From: a virus
Length of the DNA: 30,006 bases
IMG/VR virus record: IMGVR_UViG_3300035181_001248
Coordinates: 1 to 30,006 of that record
Strand: one strand, 5' to 3'
The notes below the pieces were generated by a model. It searched no databases. It was not told where the DNA came from and saw nothing but the letters and a program-made list of their open reading frames with translations. Position 1 is the stretch's first letter. Each line of letters opens with the position of its first letter. Made by a program: the position numbers and the translations under genes. Positions 15,255 through 23,532 of this stretch are shown piece after piece.

Positions 15255-17587
15255 TGTTAGAAGTAGTTCCATTCAATTTTGAAGAAATAAAAGAATCTTT
15301 AAAAAATAAAATGAAAGAGTCTGATGTATTTAAAGATGTTGATTATGAAGGTTCTAACATTTCTGTGTTGATAACATTATTAGCTTCAGCAGCTCAAATT
15401 GTTAATGCAAATACATCTTTTGGTATTAATGAGATGTTGCTTACAGATGCTGTAGATCGCACAAATATTCTCAAAGTGGCTAGAAATTTAGGTTATGAGG
15501 CGTTAAGAAGAAAATCTGCAGAATTTGAAATAACATTAGTTCCTAAACTAAATATCAATGATTGGCCAGCCAATGAAATTACCTTTAGAATTTCTAAATA
15601 CACTCGTTTCAAAGCTTCTAATAATCTTTACTGTTATTACATGGGTGAAGATTTTGAAAGAACTATAACTAAACAAGATATTTTAAATTACAACGAAAAT
15701 TCAAGAATAAAATTGAAAGTCAAAGAAGGTATTTTAATTAAAAATACTGATAGAGATGATTTTAATTATGTAATTAATACCTTTGTAGATTATAATGGAG
15801 AAATAAAAGTAGAATCATCGGTATTGATCTATGAAGAAAATATCGAAGAAGATGGAATCGAAGTTTTTGTAACCTCTCCAGATGACATAAATGTATATTT
15901 TCAGGAAGAAATTCCTACAATGGTTCCTAAAAACTCATTGTGGGTGAGAACAGCTAATTCAAATGGCTTAATTAAAGATATCGCTCAAGAAACTAACATT
16001 TATATAGCAAAAGCTGAAGGTTCATCTAACCTTATGAAAGGTGAATGGGAATTTTTAAGTTCTTGGAGAAATTCAACAAATAGTGTAATTAAAAACTATA
16101 AAAATAATCCACTGTTAGATATTCAATCCGTAGATCCTATGAAATCTAGACCATTCACTAAACGTACATATTTTGTAGTTGATGATGAAGTTGATAACAA
16201 TAAAGATAGTTTTTTACCTTTATTAGATTTTGACACTAATTTTTTAAGATTATATTTTAGTTATGGAAGAACTGGAAAAAATTTATATCCAGGATCTAAA
16301 GTTAGCGTTAATGTATTAAAATCATCTGGATCTTTAGGCAATGACATTACATCCATTGAAATAGAAGATGAATTGTTAAAAGAAAATCTAGTTTTAGAAA
16401 CTGGTTCTGCACCTATAATGGTTTCAGTAGGTTCAGATGAAGAATCTAATGAGAGCATAAAAATAAATGCTCCAGTTTTTTACAACACTGCAAACCGAGC
16501 AGTTACTGCTAGAGATTACCAAGCTATATGTGAAAGACGAACTGAAATACAAAGATGTGCTGTTTGGGGTGGGGAACAAAAAATAGAAAAAGAAATTGGA
16601 AACGTCTATTTATCATTCTTGTCAGCTGTAACCGCACAATTTTTAGATAAATTTAATCATGATAATTATAATAATGTTTATAGATTAGAGAAAACGGATC
16701 TATATGACCAAAATGGTGTAGCTTTAGAACCAGATTCAGCTTCTTATTATGACACCAATTTTTACTTGACAGAAACTAATATTTCTGATATAATTAAGTA
16801 CTTAGAACGTTATAAAATAATGACTATGAGTTTGATTCATAGAAACCCAGTCTTTATAGATGTTGATTACAAAATAAAAGTTATGAGATATTTGACTGAC
16901 AGAAAAAATACTCAACAAGCTATATTTAATGTAATTAATTCTTATTTTAAATCTGATATGAATGAGTTCAATGTTGAATATTTTAATTCTAACATAATTA
17001 GAATGGTTGATAATCAATTAGGTAATATATCTGGAGTTGAAATTGATGCTGAATTTTCAATAAATTTAAGCTCAGGAAATTTCATTAAAGTTAATGACAA
17101 TTACATGTTTCAATTTTATTTAGAATTTCCATTTGAAGACTTATATGATAATACCGTGCAAAAATTAGTTATTCCAGAAAACTTGCCAAATATAGACACT
17201 GTAGATTTTATTAAAAGCTCTACAAACTCTGTAGATCATTCATTAGTTGTAGACTTTACTAGAATAAAACATTCCATTGATGTTACTGTTCCATATGAAA
17301 TAAATGAAATTTCTGAGTTATCAAATTTAGTAGTTTTGCCTATAGTTTTTGCAGGTAAAGATGTTGGTATGTATATCATTAGAAATTCTGATTTAGATTC
17401 TAATAATTACATTAGAGTTGACTTATGGATAAATAATGGAGAAAATGATAATAGCGTTTTTGCTAATTCTACATTATTAAAGAGCTATTTTTCACAACCA
17501 CAAAAAATAAGATTAGCTAATAAAACAGACAATTTTAGATTTATGAGAAACAGTCTTCCAAGATTAAATAGCGTTGAATTTTTATAA
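15254..17587 (+). CDS. 6: Baseplate wedge protein, T4 gp6-like
   Basis: gp6 forms the ring that joins wedges together and belongs with phage P2 gpJ. Family marks: an N-terminal 'FEEIKESLKNKM...YEGSNISVLITLLASAAQIVNANTSFGINEMLLTDAVDRTNILKVARNLGYEALRRKSA', the typical helix bundle in which residues 'A-R-x-L-G-Y' recur, and 'NTANRAVTARDYQAICERR', the near-universal J/gp6 segment, at about residues 410-430. The protein is 777 residues, longer than T4 gp6 (660); the excess seems to be in the C-terminal third. It starts on the TAATG overlap with gp25, keeping the two wedge partners in balance. Confidence 0.85.
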   Translation: MLEVVPFNFEEIKESLKNKMKESDVFKDVDYEGSNISVLITLLASAAQIVNANTSFGINEMLLTDAVDRTNILKVARNLGYEALRRKSAEFEITLVPKLNINDWPANEITFRISKYTRFKASNNLYCYYMGEDFERTITKQDILNYNENSRIKLKVKEGILIKNTDRDDFNYVINTFVDYNGEIKVESSVLIYEENIEEDGIEVFVTSPDDINVYFQEEIPTMVPKNSLWVRTANSNGLIKDIAQETNIYIAKAEGSSNLMKGEWEFLSSWRNSTNSVIKNYKNNPLLDIQSVDPMKSRPFTKRTYFVVDDEVDNNKDSFLPLLDFDTNFLRLYFSYGRTGKNLYPGSKVSVNVLKSSGSLGNDITSIEIEDELLKENLVLETGSAPIMVSVGSDEESNESIKINAPVFYNTANRAVTARDYQAICERRTEIQRCAVWGGEQKIEKEIGNVYLSFLSAVTAQFLDKFNHDNYNNVYRLEKTDLYDQNGVALEPDSASYYDTNFYLTETNISDIIKYLERYKIMTMSLIHRNPVFIDVDYKIKVMRYLTDRKNTQQAIFNVINSYFKSDMNEFNVEYFNSNIIRMVDNQLGNISGVEIDAEFSINLSSGNFIKVNDNYMFQFYLEFPFEDLYDNTVQKLVIPENLPNIDTVDFIKSSTNSVDHSLVVDFTRIKHSIDVTVPYEINEISELSNLVVLPIVFAGKDVGMYIIRNSDLDSNNYIRVDLWINNGENDNSVFANSTLLKSYFSQPQKIRLANKTDNFRFMRNSLPRLNSVEFL

Positions 17588-17598
17588 GGGGGAATTAA

Positions 17599-19767
17599 AT
17601 GACAAGAGAATTAGAAGTAGTCTTAAATGCATTAGTTCCAGATCATATAAAAGAAAATAATCCAGTAGTTTCTGAATTATTTAGAATATTTCTTGAATTT
17701 ATTAATGAAACTTCATACGCCAAAGTTTCTAATCTATCAAATCTAGTAACTGCAATTCAAGAAGATGAAGCTGAAGATAAATCATCATTCAGTTATTATC
17801 CAGTTAACAAAAGAGAAAATATAGAATTAAAAATGGCATTCGTAAATCTTTTTACTAATAATTTAAAAGATTTTTATGAAGTCATGAAAAATGATAAAGA
17901 AATAGACTCTAAATTAGAACAATATGCAAGATTACTAGGTCTAGAAAAATCTGCATTGTATGATTTAACCAAGTTAAATGTAAACATTGATGAAGAAGTT
18001 ATATCATGTTCTAAAAATTTAGCTCAAACAAAAGGTACAAATATACCATTTGATTTTTTATGTAACTTAATTGAAAATGAACAATTAGATCCTGGTATAG
18101 CGCCAATTGGAGATATAAAGGTTTTTGACCACAAAAACCCAGATACTGGAGAAGCTGAAGTATTGAAATATGAAGTAGAATCTTCTCTTCATAATGTAGT
18201 GTTCAATAAAGCTATAAAACCTTTGGTACATCCAGTTGGATTTGAAGTGATTTACACTAGAGTATTGAAATTATTAATTTCTGATTATTTCAACCTTAAT
18301 GTAGAAAATTACGGATATAATGTTGTAGTAAAACAACAAAATGGAAGAACTTATAAATGGACTGATGTTTTAGATGCTTCTGGAAATGTAACTAATCAAT
18401 CTATAAAAACATTCTCTTCTAATATGAATGAATATGGAATAGAAGAATTGGACATACGTTTTATGTCCGGAGAACGTTTATATAGAATAGCTAATGGAGA
18501 CCTGATTTATTATGATGTAAACGGAACACCTCATAAATGGCCTAAAAAATATTATGATGTAGAGTATGCTTTCCGTAAAAGAATAACCGTTTTGACTAAA
18601 GATGTTAAAATAGATCATCATTGGAGCTATTGGACAGATGCATATGAAGTTTCTCATCGAAATGGAACTACTGTTATTGAATTTGTTAGAGATTATACCG
18701 AAAAAGTAGATCATATAGATGATACTAAATCTTTAGAAGATGTCAAAGAATATACAGAGCCAATTTTAGTTACACATAATTCTATATTCAGACCAGAAGA
18801 ATTTCCAGAGCCAACCGAATCAAAAACATTAGATATGACTAAATATATTTGGATGAATAATCCTAAATACATTGGAGTAGGTCCAAATGTTGGGACATTC
18901 AAATTAGGTGATCCAGTAAAAATTAATGAAGATGAAGAGCAGTTCTGGGTAGATATGGATTATTATATCAAGTACTATCAAAAAGCTCTTGATGATGTAA
19001 AAGATGAATTATTAAAAAATAAAGATTTGTTATTCACTTATTCAACTAGAATTGGTAGACGTCGAATAGGAAGATGGTTAGGCGGTTCGGATCCAAGAAA
19101 AAAAGAAGATACCAGAGACGTCCCGAATTTGACAGGTGCTGCATTAAGAGCAAAAATAAGCTCATTGAAAAATGATATTTTTAGCAATGAAACAGATATA
19201 AAAACTATTGAAGATGCATTATCCAAAGTTTATAGCGGCAGAGAAGAGTTTTACTTCATTGTAGAAGGGGAAACGTTAAAAGATGATTATATATTAAGTG
19301 AAAACATTGAAAAAACCGATAATCATTTTTTAACAGACACTGGTCATATCACGGATGAATTGGTATCAACTACGATGTTGATTGATATGTCAAATGCAGA
19401 TGGTATGACTTTAGGTTTAGATGCTTTAGGTTCTAAACCTTTAGGATATGAAGATTCATTAGACACAGAAGATGGAGCTGGGATTTTCACTTATGTTAAA
19501 AATCAAGATGGTTCATTTTCTTTAGTTGATTATTTGAGCTTCATTGGTGATGCTATTACCTTGGACTCTGAAATTATTAGCGATTATAAAAGAATGATTT
19601 CTGAAATAGATTTAGATATCACAGATATAACTATGAGAATAAATGAAATAGTTGGAATTTGGGGAGTATATGAACGAACCAAACTCAGATTGGAACGTGA
19701 TGAAATGATAAAAACCAAACAAGCTATTCAAACAGAGTTAAATAATATCTTAAATAAATACAATTAA
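17599..19767 (+). CDS. Baseplate wedge protein, probably gp7-like
   Basis: This 722-residue protein follows gp6 as gene 7 does in T4. The N-terminus, 'VVSELFRIFLEFINETSYAKVSNLSNL', and a later 'NKAIKPLVHPVGFEVIYTRV' (about residues 205-225) resemble the start of gp7/gpI-type wedge proteins, where a conserved 'LVHPxGF' segment occurs. The middle is long and aspartate/tyrosine-rich; residues about 455-480, 515-545 and 650-722 are charged coiled coils. T4 gp7 has 1032 residues, so this would be a shorter form. ATG 17599 has GGGGG upstream. Alternative: an unrelated wedge protein that holds fibres. Confidence 0.45.
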   Translation: MTRELEVVLNALVPDHIKENNPVVSELFRIFLEFINETSYAKVSNLSNLVTAIQEDEAEDKSSFSYYPVNKRENIELKMAFVNLFTNNLKDFYEVMKNDKEIDSKLEQYARLLGLEKSALYDLTKLNVNIDEEVISCSKNLAQTKGTNIPFDFLCNLIENEQLDPGIAPIGDIKVFDHKNPDTGEAEVLKYEVESSLHNVVFNKAIKPLVHPVGFEVIYTRVLKLLISDYFNLNVENYGYNVVVKQQNGRTYKWTDVLDASGNVTNQSIKTFSSNMNEYGIEELDIRFMSGERLYRIANGDLIYYDVNGTPHKWPKKYYDVEYAFRKRITVLTKDVKIDHHWSYWTDAYEVSHRNGTTVIEFVRDYTEKVDHIDDTKSLEDVKEYTEPILVTHNSIFRPEEFPEPTESKTLDMTKYIWMNNPKYIGVGPNVGTFKLGDPVKINEDEEQFWVDMDYYIKYYQKALDDVKDELLKNKDLLFTYSTRIGRRRIGRWLGGSDPRKKEDTRDVPNLTGAALRAKISSLKNDIFSNETDIKTIEDALSKVYSGREEFYFIVEGETLKDDYILSENIEKTDNHFLTDTGHITDELVSTTMLIDMSNADGMTLGLDALGSKPLGYEDSLDTEDGAGIFTYVKNQDGSFSLVDYLSFIGDAITLDSEIISDYKRMISEIDLDITDITMRINEIVGIWGVYERTKLRLERDEMIKTKQAIQTELNNILNKYN

Positions 19768-19788
19768 TTAATTAAAAGGAAACTATAA

Positions 19789-20406
19789 ATGTTATCAGAT
19801 AAAATTCAATTTCAAGGACATTTTACAGTCCAAGCATATAATGAAAAAGATGAATTGATAGAAGAATATTCTGAAAAGAATCTAATCATGGACGCAGCTA
19901 GAAAAAATATGGCTGAATTAATTGCTGGATTAGCTGTAGGAAAAGTCATCAATCGTTTCATTTTAGGAACTAGAGGACATGTAGGAACTGATTTATTGTC
20001 TCCTAAAGTAGTTGGTGGAGCATATACTGAAGGTAGCTTCGATTCTTCTAAAACAAGATTGTATTCAGAAGAAGCTCCAGGTGGTACTCCTTACTGGTAC
20101 GTAGATTTTATTCCAAATCCATTGGGTGGAAATGCTACAGTTCAAAGTGTAGTTAATACAGTAAATGGTTCAGAAACCACTTCAGATGTAGTTGTTAATA
20201 TTGGCGTTTCTGGAAAAGAAACTACTTATACAATTACAGTTCCTGTAACTAGTGCAAACAATCCAGCAGGTCCAGTTGCTTACACAGAAGCAGGATTAGT
20301 ATCAGTTGCTGGTGGAGATGTTGATTTGTTTTCAATGAAATGTTTCCCAGCAAGAGTTAAGGAAGATACTGTAAAATTAGTAATTGTTTGGAAAATTATA
20401 TTTTAA
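19789..20406 (+). CDS. Small tail/baseplate structural protein, 205 aa
   Basis: It has an N-terminal beta-rich 'IQFQGHFTVQAYNEKDELIEEYSEKNLIMDAARKNMAELIAG' segment, a 'FILGTRGHVGTD' turn, and ends 'DLFSMKCFPARVKEDTVKLVIVWKIIF'. The 'MK-x-F-P-A-R/K-x-K' plus final 'W-x-I-x-F' ending is familiar from small phage structural proteins encoded beside fibres, but their exact role is not known to me. It closes the plus-strand baseplate operon, 44 bases before a homing endonuclease. It could be an adaptor between wedge and fibre. Confidence 0.6.
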   Translation: MLSDKIQFQGHFTVQAYNEKDELIEEYSEKNLIMDAARKNMAELIAGLAVGKVINRFILGTRGHVGTDLLSPKVVGGAYTEGSFDSSKTRLYSEEAPGGTPYWYVDFIPNPLGGNATVQSVVNTVNGSETTSDVVVNIGVSGKETTYTITVPVTSANNPAGPVAYTEAGLVSVAGGDVDLFSMKCFPARVKEDTVKLVIVWKIIF

Positions 20407-20415
20407 ATTAAGCAT

Positions 20416-20452
20416 ATATATGTTATAATAATAAAAAGATTATAACATATAT
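20416..20452 (+). promoter_or_regulatory. Hairpin sequestering the homing endonuclease start codon
   Basis: A perfect 14-bp inverted repeat, ATATATGTTATAAT (20416-20429) and ATTATAACATATAT (20439-20452), has a 9-base loop. The right arm ends inside the ATG at 20451, so an RNA that contains both arms would hide the start codon. No Shine-Dalgarno sequence is visible. Confidence 0.65.
20421..20429 (+). promoter_or_regulatory. Extended -10 promoter motif inside the hairpin's left arm
   Basis: TGTTATAAT fits TGnTATAAT, as at 548-556. Transcription from it would start near 20436, in the loop, giving an RNA with no left arm and a free start codon. Confidence 0.4.
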
Positions 20453-22079
20453 GGATAGATTAGAATTATTAAAACAATTTTACCCAGATGGTGACATTTC
20501 TAAAAGATGTACCCAAGACACATCTAAATATACTACATTTGAGATGGAGTTAAAAAATCTAACTCCATTTCTCCCTAACAATACCCCCTCACGTACTAGA
20601 TTATTTTATATAAAATTAGATTTACACGAACCACAATTTTGCAATAATCCCTCGTGCAATAATCTAGTTTCACCTGATAGAAATAACAAATTCAAAACAT
20701 ATTGCTCAAATGAATGTCAGCGCACTTGTACCAATAATCTATTAAAATCAAATTCAAAGAAACACGAAGAATCCATTTTAAGAAAAGAATCTAATGTATG
20801 TAGATATTGCGGAAAACAATTAGTTTATGTTAGAAAAGAAAATAAGCACAGATGTACTAATTTTTTGTGTAAGGTTATTGAAAAATATTCACTTGATAGG
20901 AGTTTTCTTGAGATTGATAAGGTTAGTTCAAAATATCTACATAATTTATTGGATTTATTGAATATACCATATAATAAATCTTTAAATATATCTGAATTAA
21001 AATATTGCCTGAAAAATAATTTAACTACCCCTCCCGAGGGTTTTACAACTGAACATTTATATATTAAACAACAAGCTTTTATAGATAGACAGAAAAATAA
21101 ACTACTAGATCACAATATATTGCTATCTAATAATTTTTTTCCTTATGAACTTCATTGCCAAACTTGCAAAAATGTATTTACTCATTCATTAAAGAATGTA
21201 ACCTATAATCCATGCAAGATGTGTAATCCAAAACCATACGGGACATCGTATGCTGAATTAGAAGTTAAAGAATTTATAGAATCTTTAGGTTTTAGAACTG
21301 AAGCTAAAAGATTGCCAGGTGTAAATGAAATAGATATTTTTATACCTGAGTTAAATATAGGTTTTGAATATAATGGATTATATTGGCATTCAGAATCTAT
21401 GGGAAAAGACAAAAATTACCATTTAAACAAACAGAAAATAAGTGAAGAATTGGGAATAACATTATTTCATATATTTGAACATCATTGGTTGAATAAACAA
21501 GAAATAGTTAAATATAATTAAGTCTAAATTAAAAAAATTATCTACAAAATGTTATGCCCGTCAAGTCACTATAAAAGAAATACCTAATAATATCAAAAAC
21601 GAATTTTTAGAAAATAATCATATCCAAGGAAAAGATATATCATCTGTAAAGTTAGGGGCTTATTTAAAAGATGAGCTGGTGTCCGTAATGACATTCAAGA
21701 AATCCTCATATAAATCCGGAGAGATTGAACTATCTAGATTTTGCACTTTATTAGATTTCCATATCCCAGGAATGTTTAGTAAATTTTTATCATATTTTAA
21801 ATTAAATTATGAATCAGAAAATATAATATCTTATGCTGATATATCTAGAAATCCTGGGAAAAAAGTTTATGAGGAGTTTTCTAAGAAATCGGAAATAACT
21901 CCTCCATCTTATTGGTATTTTAAAGATGGAGAGGTTTTTCATAGATCTACATTTATGAAACATAAACTAAAAAAAATTACTTGAAGTGTTTGATTCTGAG
22001 TTAACGGAATATGAAAATATGCTAAATAATGGATATGGATAGATATTGGGATTGTGGCACTATAAAATATTTCCTATAA
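20451..22079 (+). pseudogene. Decayed EDxHD (Vsr-like) homing endonuclease with three frameshifts
   Basis: The first frame runs 20451-21521 (356 residues). It has several CxxC zinc-ribbon-like pairs and a nuclease region: 'SYAELEVKEFIESLGF', 'EIDIFIPELNIGFEYNGLYWHSE', 'YHLNKQKISEELGITLFHIFE', as in the I-Bth0305I group of homing endonucleases. Relatives then continue into a DNA-binding half. Here it continues in other frames: 21508-21984 (KLSTKCYARQ, ENNHIQG, MTFKKS, ELSRFC, SYADISRNPG, YWYFKDG), then about 21977-22042 (LLEVFDSELTEYENMLNNGY), then 22038-22079 (DRYWDCGTIKYFL, stop). Every switch is +1, at 21508-21521, at an eight-A run (21969-21976), and near 22034-22042. Where relatives usually read FEDEW this one has FEHHW. 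It is probably inactive. Confidence 0.8.
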
Positions 22080-22082
22080 ATA
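22075..22082 (+). promoter_or_regulatory. T4-type late promoter for the fibre operon
   Basis: A perfect TATAAATA box, 25 bases before the ATG at 22108. It overlaps the ancestral stop codon (22077-22079) of the decayed endonuclease. Confidence 0.75.
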
Positions 22083-22107
22083 TATTAATTAGATAATAGG
22101 AAAAATA

Positions 22108-23163
22108 ATGCCGATTAACATATCTCTTTTAAAAGAAGGCGATAAACGCCCAGACAATTTCAACACTCCTCTTATTCAGCTCAATCAAGGAAAAGAAGAT
22201 AGAATTCCTTTTCCGGAAAAATCCGGGCTAGTTTTAACTTCAGATATTAATGGTAATAAAACCTGGATTGAAAACATTAAATTAGGGAATACTAGCTCTA
22301 CTGCTTTTAGAGGAGATTATGGTCAGATTGCATTCAATCATAGCCAATTACCTCACGATTATTATGCAAAAACTGGTGGCAAGATAACTGGTGATGTTGA
22401 AATAACCGGAACATTAACATTGAGTACCACAAATAAAATTCAAGCTGTATCTGCTGATACTGTAGTAACATCTAATGGGTTTTTGAAAGTGGTTGGATTA
22501 GGAATAAAATTAGATTCACCTACGAATGATTTTACAATTCGTCCATATAATGGCGTAAATACTAAAGGAGTAGGTTTATACATCAACTCTGATTTATTTA
22601 GTTTCGGTAAATGGCAAGAAGGTCAAGGACCTCAAGATGAAATGGTTTTATTTTCTAGTATGCCTAAAGTTTATATCGGTGACCAAGTTAGAGCTCAAAA
22701 CATTTCAGCACCTATAATTACTGCAGGTACATCTCAATTGGATAGTACTGGATTATCTATAGGGGGGCATAAAGTTATTGATTCTTCAGGAACAATATCA
22801 GGGGCTAATATTGATTTAGTTGCAGATTATGAATCTCCGTGGATATATGTATCTGGTGGTAATACTTTTTCAATACCACATAATTTAGGAATTAGACCTC
22901 GTTTTTATCAAATAGTTTTTTCACATGATAATTCAAATTCAGATACTAAACAAGTGTTTACTATACCACATATTCAAACAACTGCTAATAATTATTGGTG
23001 GTATTGGTGGTACGGTTGGAATGGTTATGGCGCCAATTGTTATACATTGGTAGAGTCTTACGATAATATACATTACTGGATAAGAACGGGAGATGGTGGA
23101 GTTTATACGAACGCAAACAATCGTTATAGTTCAGGTTATGTAAAAATAATGTTTTGGAAATAA
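22108..23163 (+). CDS. Tail fibre / receptor-binding protein
   Basis: The 351-residue protein starts at ATG 22108 behind AGGA, 25 bases after a late box. The N-terminal 70 residues ('INISLLKEGDKRPDNFNTPLIQLNQG') look like a short attachment segment, followed by 'YYAKTGGKITGDVEITGTLTL', a typical fibre shaft phrase, then a beta-rich middle. From about residue 245 the end changes to 'WIYVSGGNTFSIPHNLGIRPRFYQIVFSHDN', a small phage-fibre head domain, with an extraordinary aromatic run NYWWYWWYGWNGYG at about 294-307. Ring-rich surfaces suit sugar binding, so this end probably contacts the receptor. The protein is first in a fibre operon. Confidence 0.75.
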   Translation: MPINISLLKEGDKRPDNFNTPLIQLNQGKEDRIPFPEKSGLVLTSDINGNKTWIENIKLGNTSSTAFRGDYGQIAFNHSQLPHDYYAKTGGKITGDVEITGTLTLSTTNKIQAVSADTVVTSNGFLKVVGLGIKLDSPTNDFTIRPYNGVNTKGVGLYINSDLFSFGKWQEGQGPQDEMVLFSSMPKVYIGDQVRAQNISAPIITAGTSQLDSTGLSIGGHKVIDSSGTISGANIDLVADYESPWIYVSGGNTFSIPHNLGIRPRFYQIVFSHDNSNSDTKQVFTIPHIQTTANNYWWYWWYGWNGYGANCYTLVESYDNIHYWIRTGDGGVYTNANNRYSSGYVKIMFWK

Positions 23164-23172
23164 GGAGAAAAT

Positions 23173-23532
23173 ATGTACATTTATTATAAACCAAATGGTG
23201 ACATAGTTTCTATGGCAGAAATTGAAATTGTAGTTGACGGAGCAAAACAATTAAAAATTGATGAGGAAATAGATCCTCGTGATTATATAGTAATTAATGA
23301 TGAACTACAAAAAAGATCTATACAGTTGCAAACAGTGACCGTAAATGAAGAATTGAAACCTTTAGATGAAAATACAATTTTCTTGAATGCTACAGATTAT
23401 AAAGTAATAAAATATCGAGATCAATTGGATTTGGGAATAACTCCAGATTTAACAGAATCGGAATATATTGCATTGTTACAAAAAAGACAAGATGCCAGAA
23501 ATGCAATATCTGCAAGTAAGGAGATTAAATAA
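23173..23532 (+). CDS. Small fibre-operon protein, possible fibre assembly helper
   Basis: Not firmly recognised. The 119 residues begin as a beta-rich domain ('MYIYYKPNGDIVSMAEIEIVVDG') and end in a helical 'DYKVIKYRDQLDLGITPDLTESEYIALLQKRQDARNAI', a pattern common in small proteins encoded next to phage fibres, including assembly chaperones. Ribosome site AAGGAG is just before ATG 23173. Its TAA overlaps the ATG of the collar-domain fibre gene by one base, so the two are co-translated, which supports a partner role. Confidence 0.5.
   Translation: MYIYYKPNGDIVSMAEIEIVVDGAKQLKIDEEIDPRDYIVINDELQKRSIQLQTVTVNEELKPLDENTIFLNATDYKVIKYRDQLDLGITPDLTESEYIALLQKRQDARNAISASKEIK

Noticed and set aside
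21679-21984. Independent 101-aa gene starting at ATG 21679
   Set aside because: Homology to the endonuclease's DNA-binding half begins well upstream at about 21508 in the same frame, and no ribosome site is visible; it is a pseudogene fragment.
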